Below are positions 10,301 through 21,123 of a DNA stretch of 64,000 nt, piece by piece. The notes under the pieces are model-generated. The model was not told the origin of the DNA. It saw only the letters and a list, made by a program, of their open reading frames with translations, and did not search any database. Numbering within the stretch: the first letter of the stretch is position 1; the number at the start of each line of letters is the position of its first letter. A program made the translations under genes and the position numbers. The stretch is from Maniola hyperantus (Eukaryota > Arthropoda > Insecta > Lepidoptera > Nymphalidae): assembly GCF_902806685.2 (NCBI RefSeq), contig NC_048543.1:5746106-5810105 (forward strand). Direction: 5' to 3'.

Positions 10301-13300
10301 AGTGTGTCCCCTCAACCAACTCTTGCGAGTCTGGCCCGGACGACACTCTTACCAGGATAAACTCACACCATCTGGAAGAAGTGTGTCCCCTCAACCAACT
10401 CTTACGAGTCTGGCCCGGACGACACTCCCACCAGGATAAACTCCATAACATCTGGAAGGACACTCCCTTACCAGGATAGACTCATAACATCTGGAAGGAC
10501 ACTTCCTTACCAGGATAGACTCATGAACTTACTATAACATAACATCTGCAAGCAGTGTGTTCCTTCAACCAAGTCCCACAACACACAAGCACACACATGG
10601 ACCGAGAGTCCCTGATGTTTCACAATTTAAAGGTCATCCATTTAGTCATGATCTCAATGTCACATCTGTCCATTACGTCAACTAACAACATACTGAAGCG
10701 GACCGGACACATCCCGTCAGCGTCTCATCCATCAGTGTGGAATGTCGTAAGTTCACACGCTGCCACAAACGAAGTGATCTACAAGATCAATTCAGATTAT
10801 TTCATTGATAATATGAAGTGAAACTGAAACATTTTCTGGGTAATAAATTAAGTAATTGCCACCAATACTTTCCAAAGTCCCATGGCTTAGGAGTGCAGCA
10901 CTCTTGCAGCGTCAGGATTAAATAGTTGGATCCAAACATTTTTATGGTAACGTCTCGCGAACTTCCTCTACTAATTAAAAAAAAACTATGCAAATCGGTC
11001 AGAAACCTCGGAGAAATCGGTTTACAAAAACGCGCCGAATTGAGTACCTTCTCCTTTTGGAAAGCCGGTTAAAATTGCAAAACAAAAATGGCGGTGCAAG
11101 CTATCAGCTGTAAACTCGCTGTGAAGTCAAGTCGAACCCAAAATACTGTCGACAGTTATAGGTCCAGGTAGAGAAATCGTCTGTCACTGTCACACACAGC
11201 ATTCAGTTCGTTCGCTGACTCTCTCTTTTCACTTTTCAATAAAAGGGGCAGCCACACGTGCACGCTTTCATCCCGAAGGCTGGCATTGTTAAATCCAGGT
11301 AGCTCCATATTTATTAATAACGTTGTTAATACTACGTTGGTCCTGGAAGTAACTAGTCCAAGTGTAGCTTAGGATAATGCTTGAAGTAAGCATTTTTTTA
11401 TTAATAAGGGTGTTAGAGCTTAGACTATTCACTTGCCACCCAGTTCACCATCAAAGTCATAATCATTGTCATAGTCAAACTGTAGTTTGATCCGGAACAT
11501 CGACCCGCATAGGCCAGTCCCTCAATCAACTACACCACAGTCAACATTGTCATAGTCAAACCGTAGTCTGATTCAGAACATTGACTCGCATAGGCCAGTC
11601 CTGCGATCAACTACACCACACTTGCCAGTATTCCATACCAGATAGATACCAACATGCACTGCATCACGGGGTTTACACAAAGCATCATTTCACACACCAT
11701 TTACTACTCTTCACGTTCAGAGGCAGTGAGAGTCCAATCCGAAATATTAAGGATCTTTTAACTCTCATATAAAACCCCGAAATCTTTTTCTGCAAATTTT
11801 ACAACAAAGCCTAATTGTGGGTATTAAAATTGGAAAACTTTTCTTCTTCTTTAAACAAATTAATATCATCTTTTCTCGTAACTTTATCCTTTTATAAACC
11901 AGGCTAATGTGGGCATTATTTGCAAAACTGTGGGCATAACTTTCAAAAATGTGGGCATGTGCTCATCCCACTTCTGATGTAGGCGCGCTAGTCACGTACA
12001 TCAGAAATAGGAAGGAGAATGACCGATAATTATTATTATTAATCCTCAGCCGACATCAGAACGTATCAGAACGTAGTAATTAACCACTAGGTACTTTAAT
12101 CAATGATCTTTACAATTAGTTCTCAGCACTTTAAACAACCTATTGGATGAGTCGGGATTTACTTTCTTAAAATGAACCAGGCCGCATATGTGAACTAACG
12201 ATATTCTTGTGTTATCAAATTACATGGACTATCCTCAATTATTATCATGGAAACTCTCACGTATAGCACAGGGAAACTATCAACGCCAGGTAACGAGGTA
12301 AACCTAACCTAACCCTACCTAGGTCGCCTCCAACCACCCCTCACAGCGACCCCTCACCTCACTCTAAACTAGCTAGCCTGAGCTAAACACTACATCGTGT
12401 GATTAGGGCGCAATTGCCATTGCAACCTCTCAATCAAATCACGACCTATTCCGTTATCTAATCATCTCAAGGTAATTAATCACAACTTCATGAACGCTCT
12501 TAAAAGGATCATTGCATTGACTCTCTTACGATCTAAACCAGATCTTATAATTGACTTCTCATTACTAATTCAGACTATCGCAATAGCTCTACCTTCTCCA
12601 CTCTGTGCACATCTGCATACAGAACACCATAGCATCGTGCGCCACACGCGCCACGACTACTATCCACCCAAATAAGCGATCAACAGAAACCAGGTAGAAT
12701 GTAAGCTATTCGATCTCATGGGCAACTCATTGTCTAATCCATTTCAACATTACACGAGAGTCATAAATGATTCTTTACCAACCGGGTCATACGATTCTAA
12801 AGCGGGTACTATCAAAGTTAACTTCAAGTTACTATCACACTAAACTATCACTTCAAACTAGTCATTATCTCAACTGCCGGTATATCTCCAATTACATTCT
12901 AAATTACTAGCGTTTGCAGAAATAACCTTAACGGATGTCCTTAGAATAATCTATCCACTGAGCCAAACGTTAACTCACGAATTACTCTAATATTCACCAA
13001 TATAATTGATATTCCACATTCGTCTAACAACTACGCGAACATTATTAATAGTGCTTTGCAGACAAAGTCACCGGATAGCATTAAAGGTTAGAATTACTTT
13101 AAGGTTACGATTTAACACAAACATTCTACATTATCACAATCACAGAATTAAATATCACGATCATTATTATTCACGCTAAAAGCTACCTATCTCGAATTAC
13201 CTAAGCTAATCTGAATTCTAATAAAAAGGCTAGAGTGAATTCTGAATCTGACAACCTACGCGTGTCTGTCAAAATCCAACTCTGCCGGCTAATCCAAGAT

Positions 13301-16300
13301 GGCTTCTTTTCACAGAGTAAAGCTTCCTTCATGCAACGTTTCTTTTCACGGAATCTATGACAGTAAAACCTATTATAACATTGACACGCCTACACATCTT
13401 TAAATCAGTTTATTTGAAACGCATGTTTTAAATATTTGTTTAAAAACTCTAATGCCAACCCTGATCTGGATCATCAAATTCCGTTCCCCATCCAGTTTTG
13501 ACATGACTAAGTGCAGAGTGTTACATCAGCTGATGGGAATCGTCGCGACACTACCCGGTATCCCCTAGCAACCAGTAGCAACAGTAGGGTAGTATACTAA
13601 TATTTCGCGACGTTTTACGTTTGCGGGGTGGAGACTGGAGTGGGCTAGAAAGAGACCAATAAATATCTTTATGAGCTCAATGCTCATAGTTATAGCCCGA
13701 GAACCTGTACGAAATTTTGAAGTACGTGCTTGAAAAAAGCTAGCCTAACAGTGTTTTTAATGTAGGTACCTACCAGCTACTACCTATACTTAACTTGGTC
13801 ATCTGCTTTACTACCACCGACAACTAGTTTGCGTTAAACAAAATAAAATCCACCTAATTATACACTAGCTCACGCTTGAGACTTCGTCCGCGTGGACTAC
13901 ACAAATTTCAAACCCCTATTTCACCCCCTTAGGAGTTGAATTTTCGAAAATCCTTTCTTAGCGGATGCCTACGTTATAATAGCTGTCTGCATGCAAAATT
14001 TCAGCCCGATCCAACCAGTAATTTGAGCTGTGCGTTGATAGATCAGTCAGTCAGTCACCTTGCAATCTATCAATTCTATCATAATACACCTCAAAATTTT
14101 CTATAGCAGCAGCCGAAGCAAATAAAATGTAATAAAATAAATAACTCTTATAGGTACCTAGATTTTAAAATTATCTACGAGTAGAAATACCCTTCTTACC
14201 CAGAATTAAAAAACCAGCAACAAACTTGGCGGTTGCTCTTTTCAAAGATTCGATTTACAATATTTGGCTTTGCAGGTTAAAAAAAATTGCAACTTTACTA
14301 TATTTTATTAGTTGTCTACACTAATATTATAAAGAGGAAAACTTTGTTTGTTTGTTTGTTTGTTTGTTTGTTTGTTTGTTTGTTTGTTTGTACTGAATAG
14401 GCTCAAAAACTACTGGACCGATTTTAAAAATTCTTTCACCATTCGAAAGCTACATTATCCACGAGTAACATAGGCTATATTTTATTTTGGAAAAAAATAG
14501 GGTTCCGTAAGATATTTGGGTTTTTCGGACACAAGGTGTAAAAAATCAACCAGAAAAGTTACTTATTTTGCGTACGCTGCCTAAACTATAAAAGATAGAA
14601 CCATAAAATGTTCTAATTAATTGTAGATAAATATCTACAAAAAAGTCCGCGACACACTATACCCATCTATGTCGAGTGAGGCACAGCAACCATTTTTTTA
14701 TTTAAAAATCTTGAATTTTTTTTGGACTACATTTAAACGCGTTTATTTTACTCATGCTATTAATCCTTATCAAAATAAATGATTTCATCACTAAGAACAG
14801 TTTATGGAGATAATATTTGGTCTTTGAATGATTAAAATTGGACGTTTGGTTTTGAAGTTATGGCGAAATTAAAATATTACGATTTCTGCTGCACGGCCCG
14901 TTGTATTATATTATATAAAGAGGTAATGTCGTTAAGTTTGTTTGTAGGGGGTAATCTTTAGAACTACTGAACCGATTTTAAAAATTCTTTCACCAGTAGA
15001 AAGCTACATTATTCCTGAGTGACATAGGCTATACGGGATCTTTAAAAACCTAAATCTACGCGGGCGAAGCCGCGGGGATCAGCTAGTCTAATATAAGTAG
15101 CTATAGTAGGTGACTAGTAATAAAGTAACACAATAGTTTATGTGGTAAGTTACAACCTAGTACTATACTATTTTCCTATAGCTAATAGTTACCTTTACAA
15201 CAGGAAAACTATATACCTAGGTACTTTGTGGTCAATAACGTAGTCCGAATGTCAGTAGGTACTTACTATCGTCTATAGACCTACTTTACTGACAACCGTA
15301 ATTTATTCCAAAAATAGTTTAGTAGTGAACGTTCTGAGTAAGGCGAAGCGTTTGCAAAAATAGAAAAATAAATAGGTAGGTATGTCTTAAGTAAAGTCAA
15401 AATATGCGTACCTAAATAAGTAGATGATATTATCTAAGAAAAACCGGCCAAGTGCGTGGTGGGCCACATGCAGTGTAGGGTTCCGTAGTCACAATTCAAT
15501 CACAAATACGATAGATACAATAAAACTATAATATACACTAATATGCAACTCATAATATCTACGTACAATAATTAACCTCGAAAAACACATATAACTCCTT
15601 AACCTGTGAACCCTACTTAGCCATGATAGTTTTCCTTTAAAATTGATTATATTTACTACTGCTGTGAATTTTTTCACGTTTCTTTATACTACCATTTGGC
15701 TGATAGAAGGGGGGGGGGGCGTGTTAATCTCAGAGAGATTAACCGAAGACGGAGGGGCATGGCGAAACTATAAGGGTTCCTTGTTTACTACGGAACCCTA
15801 AAAATGAGGTGACAAACGTGACGTGTGGTTCGCAATGTCTATTCGCGATTCGCGCAGATCGCTGCTTACCTTGGGAAAATCCGAGGATATTAGCCAGTTC
15901 GTCGTATGATTTACCGACACTACCCAACAATGCCATTGAGAGTAAACCTGAAAGAGAACATATTATAGTAGGTATTTATAATAAAACTAATTTTATAAAT
16001 AAATAAACCATTATTTGTATGCAAATTAATTAAAACTAGCTTATGCTCGTGACTTCGTCTGCGTGGACTACACAAATTTTAAACCCCTTTTCAATTTACA
16101 CCTCCTTGGTTGTAGGGTTGAATTATCATAAATCCTCTCTTAATGGATGCTTATACGTCATAATAGCTATCTGCATGCCATATTTTAGCCCGATCCGTCC
16201 AGTAGTTTGAGCTGTGCGTTGATAGATCAGTCAGTCAGTCACCTTTTCCTTTTATATAAGATTACCCACAGCTCTGAAAAAAATGTTAAGTTTAGATAAT

Positions 16301-18325
16301 GTCATCAGCTATCTATGCGTCGTACCTATTCCTCATTGCCGAGGGTCGTGAGTCGTGACTCGTAACCTCTTTCCATTAATCATATAATAGTAGAGATTTT
16401 TTGGATTAATGCAGTGGGCTCCTAGATTCTTCCGCAATTTTTATATCGTAATTATAGACTATCAAATTAATATTAAAATTTTAGCTCATTCTTTACGTAG
16501 ATTTGCCCCTTTTTTATCAACAGATTTGAATTTTACGTAGGGAAGTAAATACTTACCTACCTACTGTTAATTATCCAGTTATACCTACTCGAGCTGTAGA
16601 GTAAAATTGGCGATAAAAACATATTTTTCCCAGTTGTAAAGGTAATTTTGAACACAAATTACTGTAATAATCATCATCATCAATCAAATTATAACCGCGA
16701 CCAGTACCTAACTATAACAATTTTTATAGTGCCGTATCTAAAGATTGCTAAACGAATCCCAGTTACCAAATCTCCGCTGTATCTTGTTCGTTCGTCTCTA
16801 CCACGGCAAATAAAAAAAATTTAAACCCAAAGCGGGTCCCCAAGTTTAGTCACATTAGTAGGTACTCCAAAGTGAAACAATAAAACTTCTGTATCGCAGG
16901 TCGCTTACTTCTCCGAGAAGTAGCTTGCGAATAAGTGAGCATAAGGAAAAATAGATGGTCAGTGGGTACAAAATAAGGTTCTTACCAGCAATACCAGTTG
17001 GTGAAATTATAATATTCTTGTCATCATTGTCTTCCAACAGCTTAGTCACCAAGTTAAAACCGAGACTATTTACTGAATTTGCTAATTCATCTTTTTCAAT
17101 ATTCTGCGATGTTATTGTAGGAATCCTATAATGAAAACCAACAATTAAGTACCCTTAGACAAATTATATCGTTCATAATATGTACCTAATTAGTAATTAC
17201 AGACCAAAAGATTTTTTCGAATTTTGGTGCTGTGCCATAGTTAAGTTGCCTTACCTATTGTGGCAAAAATGTACCTTACCTTAATACCTTTAAGGATCAG
17301 GAATCAGAAAAAGAAGAGCGGCAAAATTGTGGCAGAGTCTTAGCAACGTGATGCGTCTTTTCTGATATAACTCAACGAGGCAATGTAGACTTTGTGTCAA
17401 GCAGGCCTTGTCTCGAAGAATTCTCATCGAGTTGCTTTGACTCTACGCTAATGTGCCTTGAACTAAGTATAGGACAACTATTGAAGGACAAACAGAGCCG
17501 TCTTTATCCTATTGGAGGCACATTAGAACAATGGGGCTCCTATGATCTTGACAGAGTAGGTACTATTTTCTTAGAATAGGCAAAGAAAGTAGATAAGTCA
17601 CGTTCTAGATTTTCGGTAATAAAATATCGGTCGGTCGGTTATAGTTTGGTGATCTACTACTACTGGACTAGTGCACCCCTATCGATCGTGGGCCCTTGGC
17701 ACGTGCCCAGAGTGCCCAGTGGGAAAGAGGACCCTGAGGACAAACCAATAAACAAACACACTTTTCGCATTTACAATATGGGTAGCAATTATTTTATTAC
17801 ATTGGCAGGTCTAAGAGAGATAACTATGTGTATCTTATAGAAGGCAGATTCACGTACAACGGACAGGTGTGGAAAAGAAACCCAGGAAGAAAGAAGAAGG
17901 CAAGCTTTTTAAATTACTAATGTATAATTTTATTACCAATCTGTGATTTGTAGACAGATATCAAGCGTGATTAATGAATGTTGATTTGAACGATTTCATG
18001 GGTACAACGTAGGTATTATACTTATTTCTAAGGAAATATATAATTTACTCGTCATAAAAAGGACAAATTATACCAAAACGGAATAGGTATGGTAATTTGC
18101 CAAAATATGTGTGAAAATCGAGTGTAAATAGGCATTAGCTACGAGTACCTACCTTACTACTAATAAATAAATGTGCTTAGTTTCTAACAGGAAACGTAAA
18201 TTGTACAAGTAAAATAATCCATTTAGTATTTACCCAATCGGATCATCGTCGCATTGAACGTGCTCGGATATGACTAAAAGAGTTACTAAGTAAAAGGTAA
18301 TACCCGACAATGATATCGAAGCCAT
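4234..18325 (-). CDS. Secreted serpin (serine protease inhibitor), eight coding exons, complete
   Basis: The coding exons, 5' to 3' on the minus strand, are 18325-18234, 17125-16986, 15947-15870, 8030-7808, 6772-6632, 5770-5682, 5310-4876 and 4385-4234. All introns are GT-AG, every phase matches, and the product is 449 aa. Residues 1-25 form a signal peptide (hydrophobic core ITFYLVTLLVI). Serpin landmarks follow in order: NIIISPTGIAGLLSMALLG (strand 6B and helix B), MFADAVFV, VDFADKENVKTLINEWVSNQTSGKI, TKAALLSAMYFSGQWEHPF, LQMIALPY, RFPKMDLTYN, and the hinge and reactive loop at about residues 400-425. The alanine-rich hinge suggests an inhibitor. The chain is longer than the usual 380-400 aa, mainly through an extra charged segment near residues 347-384. 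A splice acceptor at 18329-18330, just before the ATG, implies a non-coding first exon further upstream. The subfamily is uncertain; a 28Dc-like type is only a guess. Confidence 0.93.
5411..5570. repeat. Interspersed LINE or SINE tail fragment
   Basis: It contains 'gatctcctctcagaatgaga' followed by 'gtccaccacgctggc'. Similar phrases recur near 29050-29090 and 59150-59215, so this is a dispersed repeat tail. The family is not certain. Confidence 0.45.
5798..5965. repeat. Lep1-like interspersed repeat in serpin intron 6-5
   Basis: It begins 'ctagctgatccccgcggctt' and ends 'ataatattagtatag', with the internal 'aaaatcggttcagtagttcc' phrase. This is the Lep1 or Helitron-like type, based on remembered lepidopteran repeats. 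A closely related inverted copy is at 14900-15087. Confidence 0.6.
6058..6105. repeat. Perfect short hairpin
   Basis: Two 22-base arms (6058-6079 and 6084-6105) are perfect reverse complements around a GGGG/CCCC loop. It lies in the serpin intron between coding exons 5 and 6. It may be a tiny foldback remnant or a structured RNA element. Confidence 0.75.
6116..6190. repeat. Polypurine tract (GGAA/GGAAA)n
   Basis: Some 75 bases are almost purely G and A in short GGAA and GGAAA units, directly after the hairpin at 6058-6105. It is an intronic microsatellite. Confidence 0.8.
7283..7509. repeat. Lep1-like interspersed repeat
   Basis: It runs from 'ctataatattataaatgcga' through a (GTCT)n tract and 'caatcgattttgacgaaatt' to 'gtcgcgggcatcagctagt'. 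It sits in the serpin intron between coding exons 4 and 5. Confidence 0.7.
8272..9690. repeat. Left LTR of the nested element
   Basis: This 1,419-bp copy has TGTAGGCG...CGCCTACA ends. It contains the telomere-like string 'cctaacctaaccctacc' near 8598-8614, also present in the other copy. A 61-codon frame at 8784-8969 is identical in both copies and is probably not a gene. Confidence 0.82.
10119..10525. repeat. Minisatellite with an ~82-bp unit inside the LTR element
   Basis: About four copies of an 82-bp unit (core 'catctggaagaagtgtgtcc', 'gagtctggcccggacgacac') are followed by two shortened copies of about 42 bp lacking the middle. The unit is 3n+1 in length, so reading frames shift at every copy and the open frames crossing it are not protein-coding. 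Confidence 0.85.
11445..11612. repeat. Tandemly duplicated ~78-bp segment
   Basis: Two diverged copies carry 'cattgtcatagtcaaac', 'cgcataggccagtcc' and 'gatcaactacacca' in the same order. It is part of the LTR element interior. Confidence 0.7.
11978..13394. repeat. Right LTR of the nested element
   Basis: This 1,417-bp copy lacks two bases (near 12678) and differs by one base ('gccggc' for 'gccagc' near 13286) from the left copy. Confidence 0.82.
13866..14091. repeat. Lepidopteran interspersed repeat, 'gttgatagatcagtcagtca' family
   Basis: It begins 'actagctcacgcttgagact' and continues through 'cgtggactacacaaatttca' to 'gagctgtgcgttgatagatc'. Other copies are at 16036-16262, 50678-50872 and, inverted, 55290-55512. 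It resembles Lep1 at its start but has a different body. Confidence 0.7.
14318..15087. repeat. Two Lep1-like repeats with a (TTTG)n microsatellite
   Basis: The first copy starts 'ctacactaatattataaaga' and carries about twelve TTTG units at 14344-14391, then 'aaactactggaccgatttta'. The second (about 14900-15087) ends 'gaagccgcggggatcagctagt', split here across its core. Both lie in serpin intron 3. Confidence 0.65.
15440..15800. repeat. 'agggttccgta' family interspersed repeat
   Basis: It begins 'aaccggccaagtgcgtggtg' and ends 'tacggaaccctaaaa', with a run of 11-12 G at about 15708-15719. It lies about 70 bp downstream of serpin exon 3, inside intron 3. Confidence 0.65.
16036..16262. repeat. 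Lepidopteran interspersed repeat, same family as 13866-14091
   Basis: It runs from 'ctagcttatgctcgtgactt' to 'gatagatcagtcagtcagtc' with the same internal order as the copy at 13866. It is in serpin intron 2. Confidence 0.7.
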
Positions 18326-18354
18326 TTTCTGAAAAGATAGTTTACAAATAAATA

Positions 18355-18740
18355 ACCGGCCAAGTGCGAGTCAGGCTCGCGCAATGAGGGTTCCGTACTA
18401 CAGTCGTATTTTTTCGACATTTTGCACGATAATTCAAAAACTATGATGCATAAAAATAAATAAAAATCTGTTTTAGAATGTACAGGTGAAGCCCTTTCAT
18501 ATGATACATCACTTGATATAGTCACTCACTTCGAAAGTTGAAAATACTAATTATTAGTTCATGACCACAATTTAATTTTTTTTGTGTGATCTAACCCTAA
18601 ATTCACGGTTTTCAGATTTTTCCCCAAATGTCAGCTATAAGGTACCCTGTAGGTTTCATGACAGATAGACAGACAGACAGACAACAAAGTGATCCTATAA
18701 GGGTTCCGTTTTTCCTTTTGAGGTACGGAACCCTAAAAAT
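18355..18740. repeat. 'agggttccgta' family repeat just upstream of the serpin start
   Basis: It starts 'ccggccaagtgcgagtcagg' and ends 'gaggtacggaaccctaaaaa', with a (GACA)n tract at about 18660-18682. It is very close in sequence to the copy at 57410-57832. It begins 30 bp from the serpin ATG, beyond the splice acceptor, so it is probably intronic. Confidence 0.75.
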
Positions 18741-19096
18741 ACATTTAATAAATACCCATTTCTAAAACTCACGGAAAACTTTTCAGGTAAAACTATTAAA
18801 TAACTGGGCTTTTTTTTAAAAGTATTTTTAGTAATAATAATAATATGTAAGTACTTTTATTTTAATAGGAGTTTGTACTTACCTACTTTTTCGAAGTATT
18901 TGTGCTCCAATTCATTTAGATAAAAAGTTTGTTAACTACATAGGTTAGTTAGACGGCCGATAAAACAAACATTCTGTGCCAGCCCTTTACCGGAAACAAA
19001 CTAGACTAGAGCATCAGTGTTAGTGATCAACATGGTCTTATAACATTACCGTGACATGGTGTATCATTAAGTAGGTAATTATACCCACATTTTTAT

Positions 19097-19640
19097 TAGG
19101 GTTCCGTAGCCGAATGGCAAAACACGGAACCCTTATAGATTCATCATGTCTGTCTGTCCGTATGTTACAGCCACTTTTCTCCGAAACTATAAGAGCTATA
19201 CTGTTTAAACTTGGTAAATAGATGTATTATGTGAACCGCATTAAGGTTTTTACACAAAAATATAAAAACACAATAAACTTTGGGGTTCCCCGTACTTAGA
19301 ACTGAAACTCAAAAAAAAAATTCATCAAACCCATAGGTATTTGTGGATAGGTCTTCAAAAATGATATTGAGGTTTCTAATATCATTTTTTTCTAAACTGA
19401 ATAGTTTGCGCGAGAGACACTTCCAAAGTGGTAAAATGTGTGTTCCCCCCACTGTAACTTCTAAAATAAGAGAATGATAAAACTAAAAAAAAATATATGA
19501 TGTACATTAGCAAACTTCCAACGAAAATTGGTTTGAACGAGATCTAGTAAGTAGTTTTTTATTTATCGTGCAAAATGTCGATAAATTACGTTTGTACTAC
19601 GGAACCCTCAGTGCGCGAGTCTGATTTGCACTTGGTCAGT
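19097..19640. repeat. 'agggttccgta' family repeat
   Basis: It starts 'tagggttccgtagccgaatg' and ends 'ggaaccctcagtgcgcgag' plus 'gcacttggtcagttttc', in the opposite orientation to the copy at 18355. Confidence 0.6.
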
Positions 19641-20261
19641 TTTCAAATTATTATTATCATAAAATACTGGTATTATAAACATAACATTATAAACATAACA
19701 ACTCTTGTTCTGGACTCGCATAGTAATTACTTACTCTCTTGACCTCTTTATCTCTTTTAGAAACAGCAGCAAAAAATGTTCTAACCAGATACCTATAGGG
19801 ATCTTACCGACCTTTCTGCCCTATCCCTATGTATTACATTATATTATATATTTTATGAATCTGAGCTATTTGTGTTTTAGGATAAAATTTGAAAATACAT
19901 AAGCACTTACCTATTCGTATTCTTGTAGATACCTATAGTTACTAACAAAACCTTTTTTAATATCACGTAGGTAAATAACGATATCTTAAATTATATTAAT
20001 AAGTAGGTAGAAAACTAAATATTTTTCACGTCCTTTTTAAGCACGGCTGTCCCCTCCGACAACTTATGAACTTATGAAGCAACGCAAGCAACTAACTTAC
20101 TGGCCTTAGCCGAGCCAACCTTGACTTTCTGAGCTCGTCAACAGACTACGATGGACAAAACACCAAACAAATCACACACCAAACCTTAGGTTACCTAATT
20201 AGTATTGTAACTTTAAATTTTACTAAGGTACAACTACAAAGGATGATCGCCATAGTTATAT

Positions 20262-21123
20262 TTTTAGGGTTTCGTACCCGAAGAGTGCCAACGAGACCCT
20301 TAGCCTGTCCGTTCGTCTGTCTGTTAACGAACTGTATGATGTATCTCGTGAAGCATGATTGATAACAATAGATGGAGTTCTCCCAAAATGTGTTTTCTAT
20401 TGCCGCTATAGCGTTCTATACTTACACATTATTATAGAATATATTGTTACGAGTATATATAACAACAAATAATAAAAATGTCAAAATAGCCAGAATAAAA
20501 AAAAAAAAGTTATTTCTTGTGTGCGAGTCCGACTCGCATTTGACCGGTTTTCTTACATAATTATGTAATATTATACACATTTTTGTTTTTACTTTTTACT
20601 TTTGTTTCAAGAACTATTAGTGAGTTCGTCTGTCTGTCAGTTACCGTTCACTTGATTGAGAATGAGATAGTAGGTACCTACCTACCATCAGATACAATGA
20701 GTGGGTACCGGGCAGTGCACGAATTGCATGTAACGCATGCGGGCATTTATAGTTGCCTAGTACTACCTACCTATCTGTTATTCTTTTTAAGGGTTCCGTA
20801 GTAAACAAGGAACCCCTATAGTTTCGCCATGTCCGTCCGTCCGTCCTCGGTTAATCTCAGAGACTATTAGTGCTAGAAATCTGTAATTTGGCATGGGTAT
20901 TTAAATATTAATCACGCCGACAAAGTGGTGAAATAAATAATAATGGTATGGGTTCGTAACTACTCGGGCTAACGTCGACTAAACACGTTAGTACAGCCGG
21001 AAAACTATCATGGCTAAGTAGGGTTCACAGGTTGAGGAGTTATATATCTGTTTTCAAGGTTACAATAATTGTGACTACGGAACCCTACACTGCGCGTAGC
21101 CCGCCACGCATTTGGCCGGTTTT
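20262..21123. repeat. Two 'agggttccgta' family repeats
   Basis: One spans about 20262-20552, ending 'gtgtgcgagtccgactcgca'. The other spans about 20788-21123, from 'aagggttccgtagtaaacaa' to 'cgcatttggccggttttttt'. The second resembles the inverse of the copy at 15440-15800. Confidence 0.6.

Larger units (their letters stand above)
9691..11977. other. Interior of the LTR element, non-coding
   Basis: It holds short 'catgtcacaacca' repeats near 9836-9920, a minisatellite at 10119-10525 and a duplicated segment at 11445-11612. No conserved protein motif is seen on either strand. Confidence 0.7.
8272..13394. mobile_element. Young non-autonomous LTR-type element (LARD-like), 5.1 kb
   Basis: Two direct repeats of about 1.42 kb flank 2,287 bp of unique sequence. 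Each repeat starts TGTAGGCG and ends CGCCTACA, giving perfect 8-bp inverted ends with TG/CA termini. The 4-bp 'catc' sits immediately outside both ends (8268-8271 and 13395-13398) and reads as the target duplication. Reading along both repeats I found one substitution and one 2-bp indel, so insertion was recent. The interior has no protease, RT, integrase or gag motif. I see no convincing primer-binding site or polypurine tract next to the repeats. A large non-autonomous LTR derivative mobilised in trans fits best. The superfamily cannot be assigned. Confidence 0.8.
8188..13463. mobile_element. hAT-type MITE split by a nested LTR element
   Basis: The left end reads CAGGGCTG (8188) and the right end reads CAACCCTG (ends 13463). 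Both are flanked by the 8-bp direct repeat 'atctggat' at 8180-8187 and 13464-13471. CAGGG ends and 8-bp duplications are hallmarks of hAT elements. With the nested insertion removed, the element is about 150 bp, AT-rich and non-coding. It occupies the large serpin intron 3. Confidence 0.82.

Noticed and set aside
9840..10479. Open frames of 112-147 codons with repeated Trp/Lys-rich peptides
   Set aside because: They run through an 82-bp minisatellite whose unit is not a multiple of three, so each copy is read in a different frame. No start context or homology supports a protein.
10119..10525. Regular repeats resembling a CRISPR array
   Set aside because: The repeats are directly adjacent with no unique spacers, and this is animal nuclear DNA.
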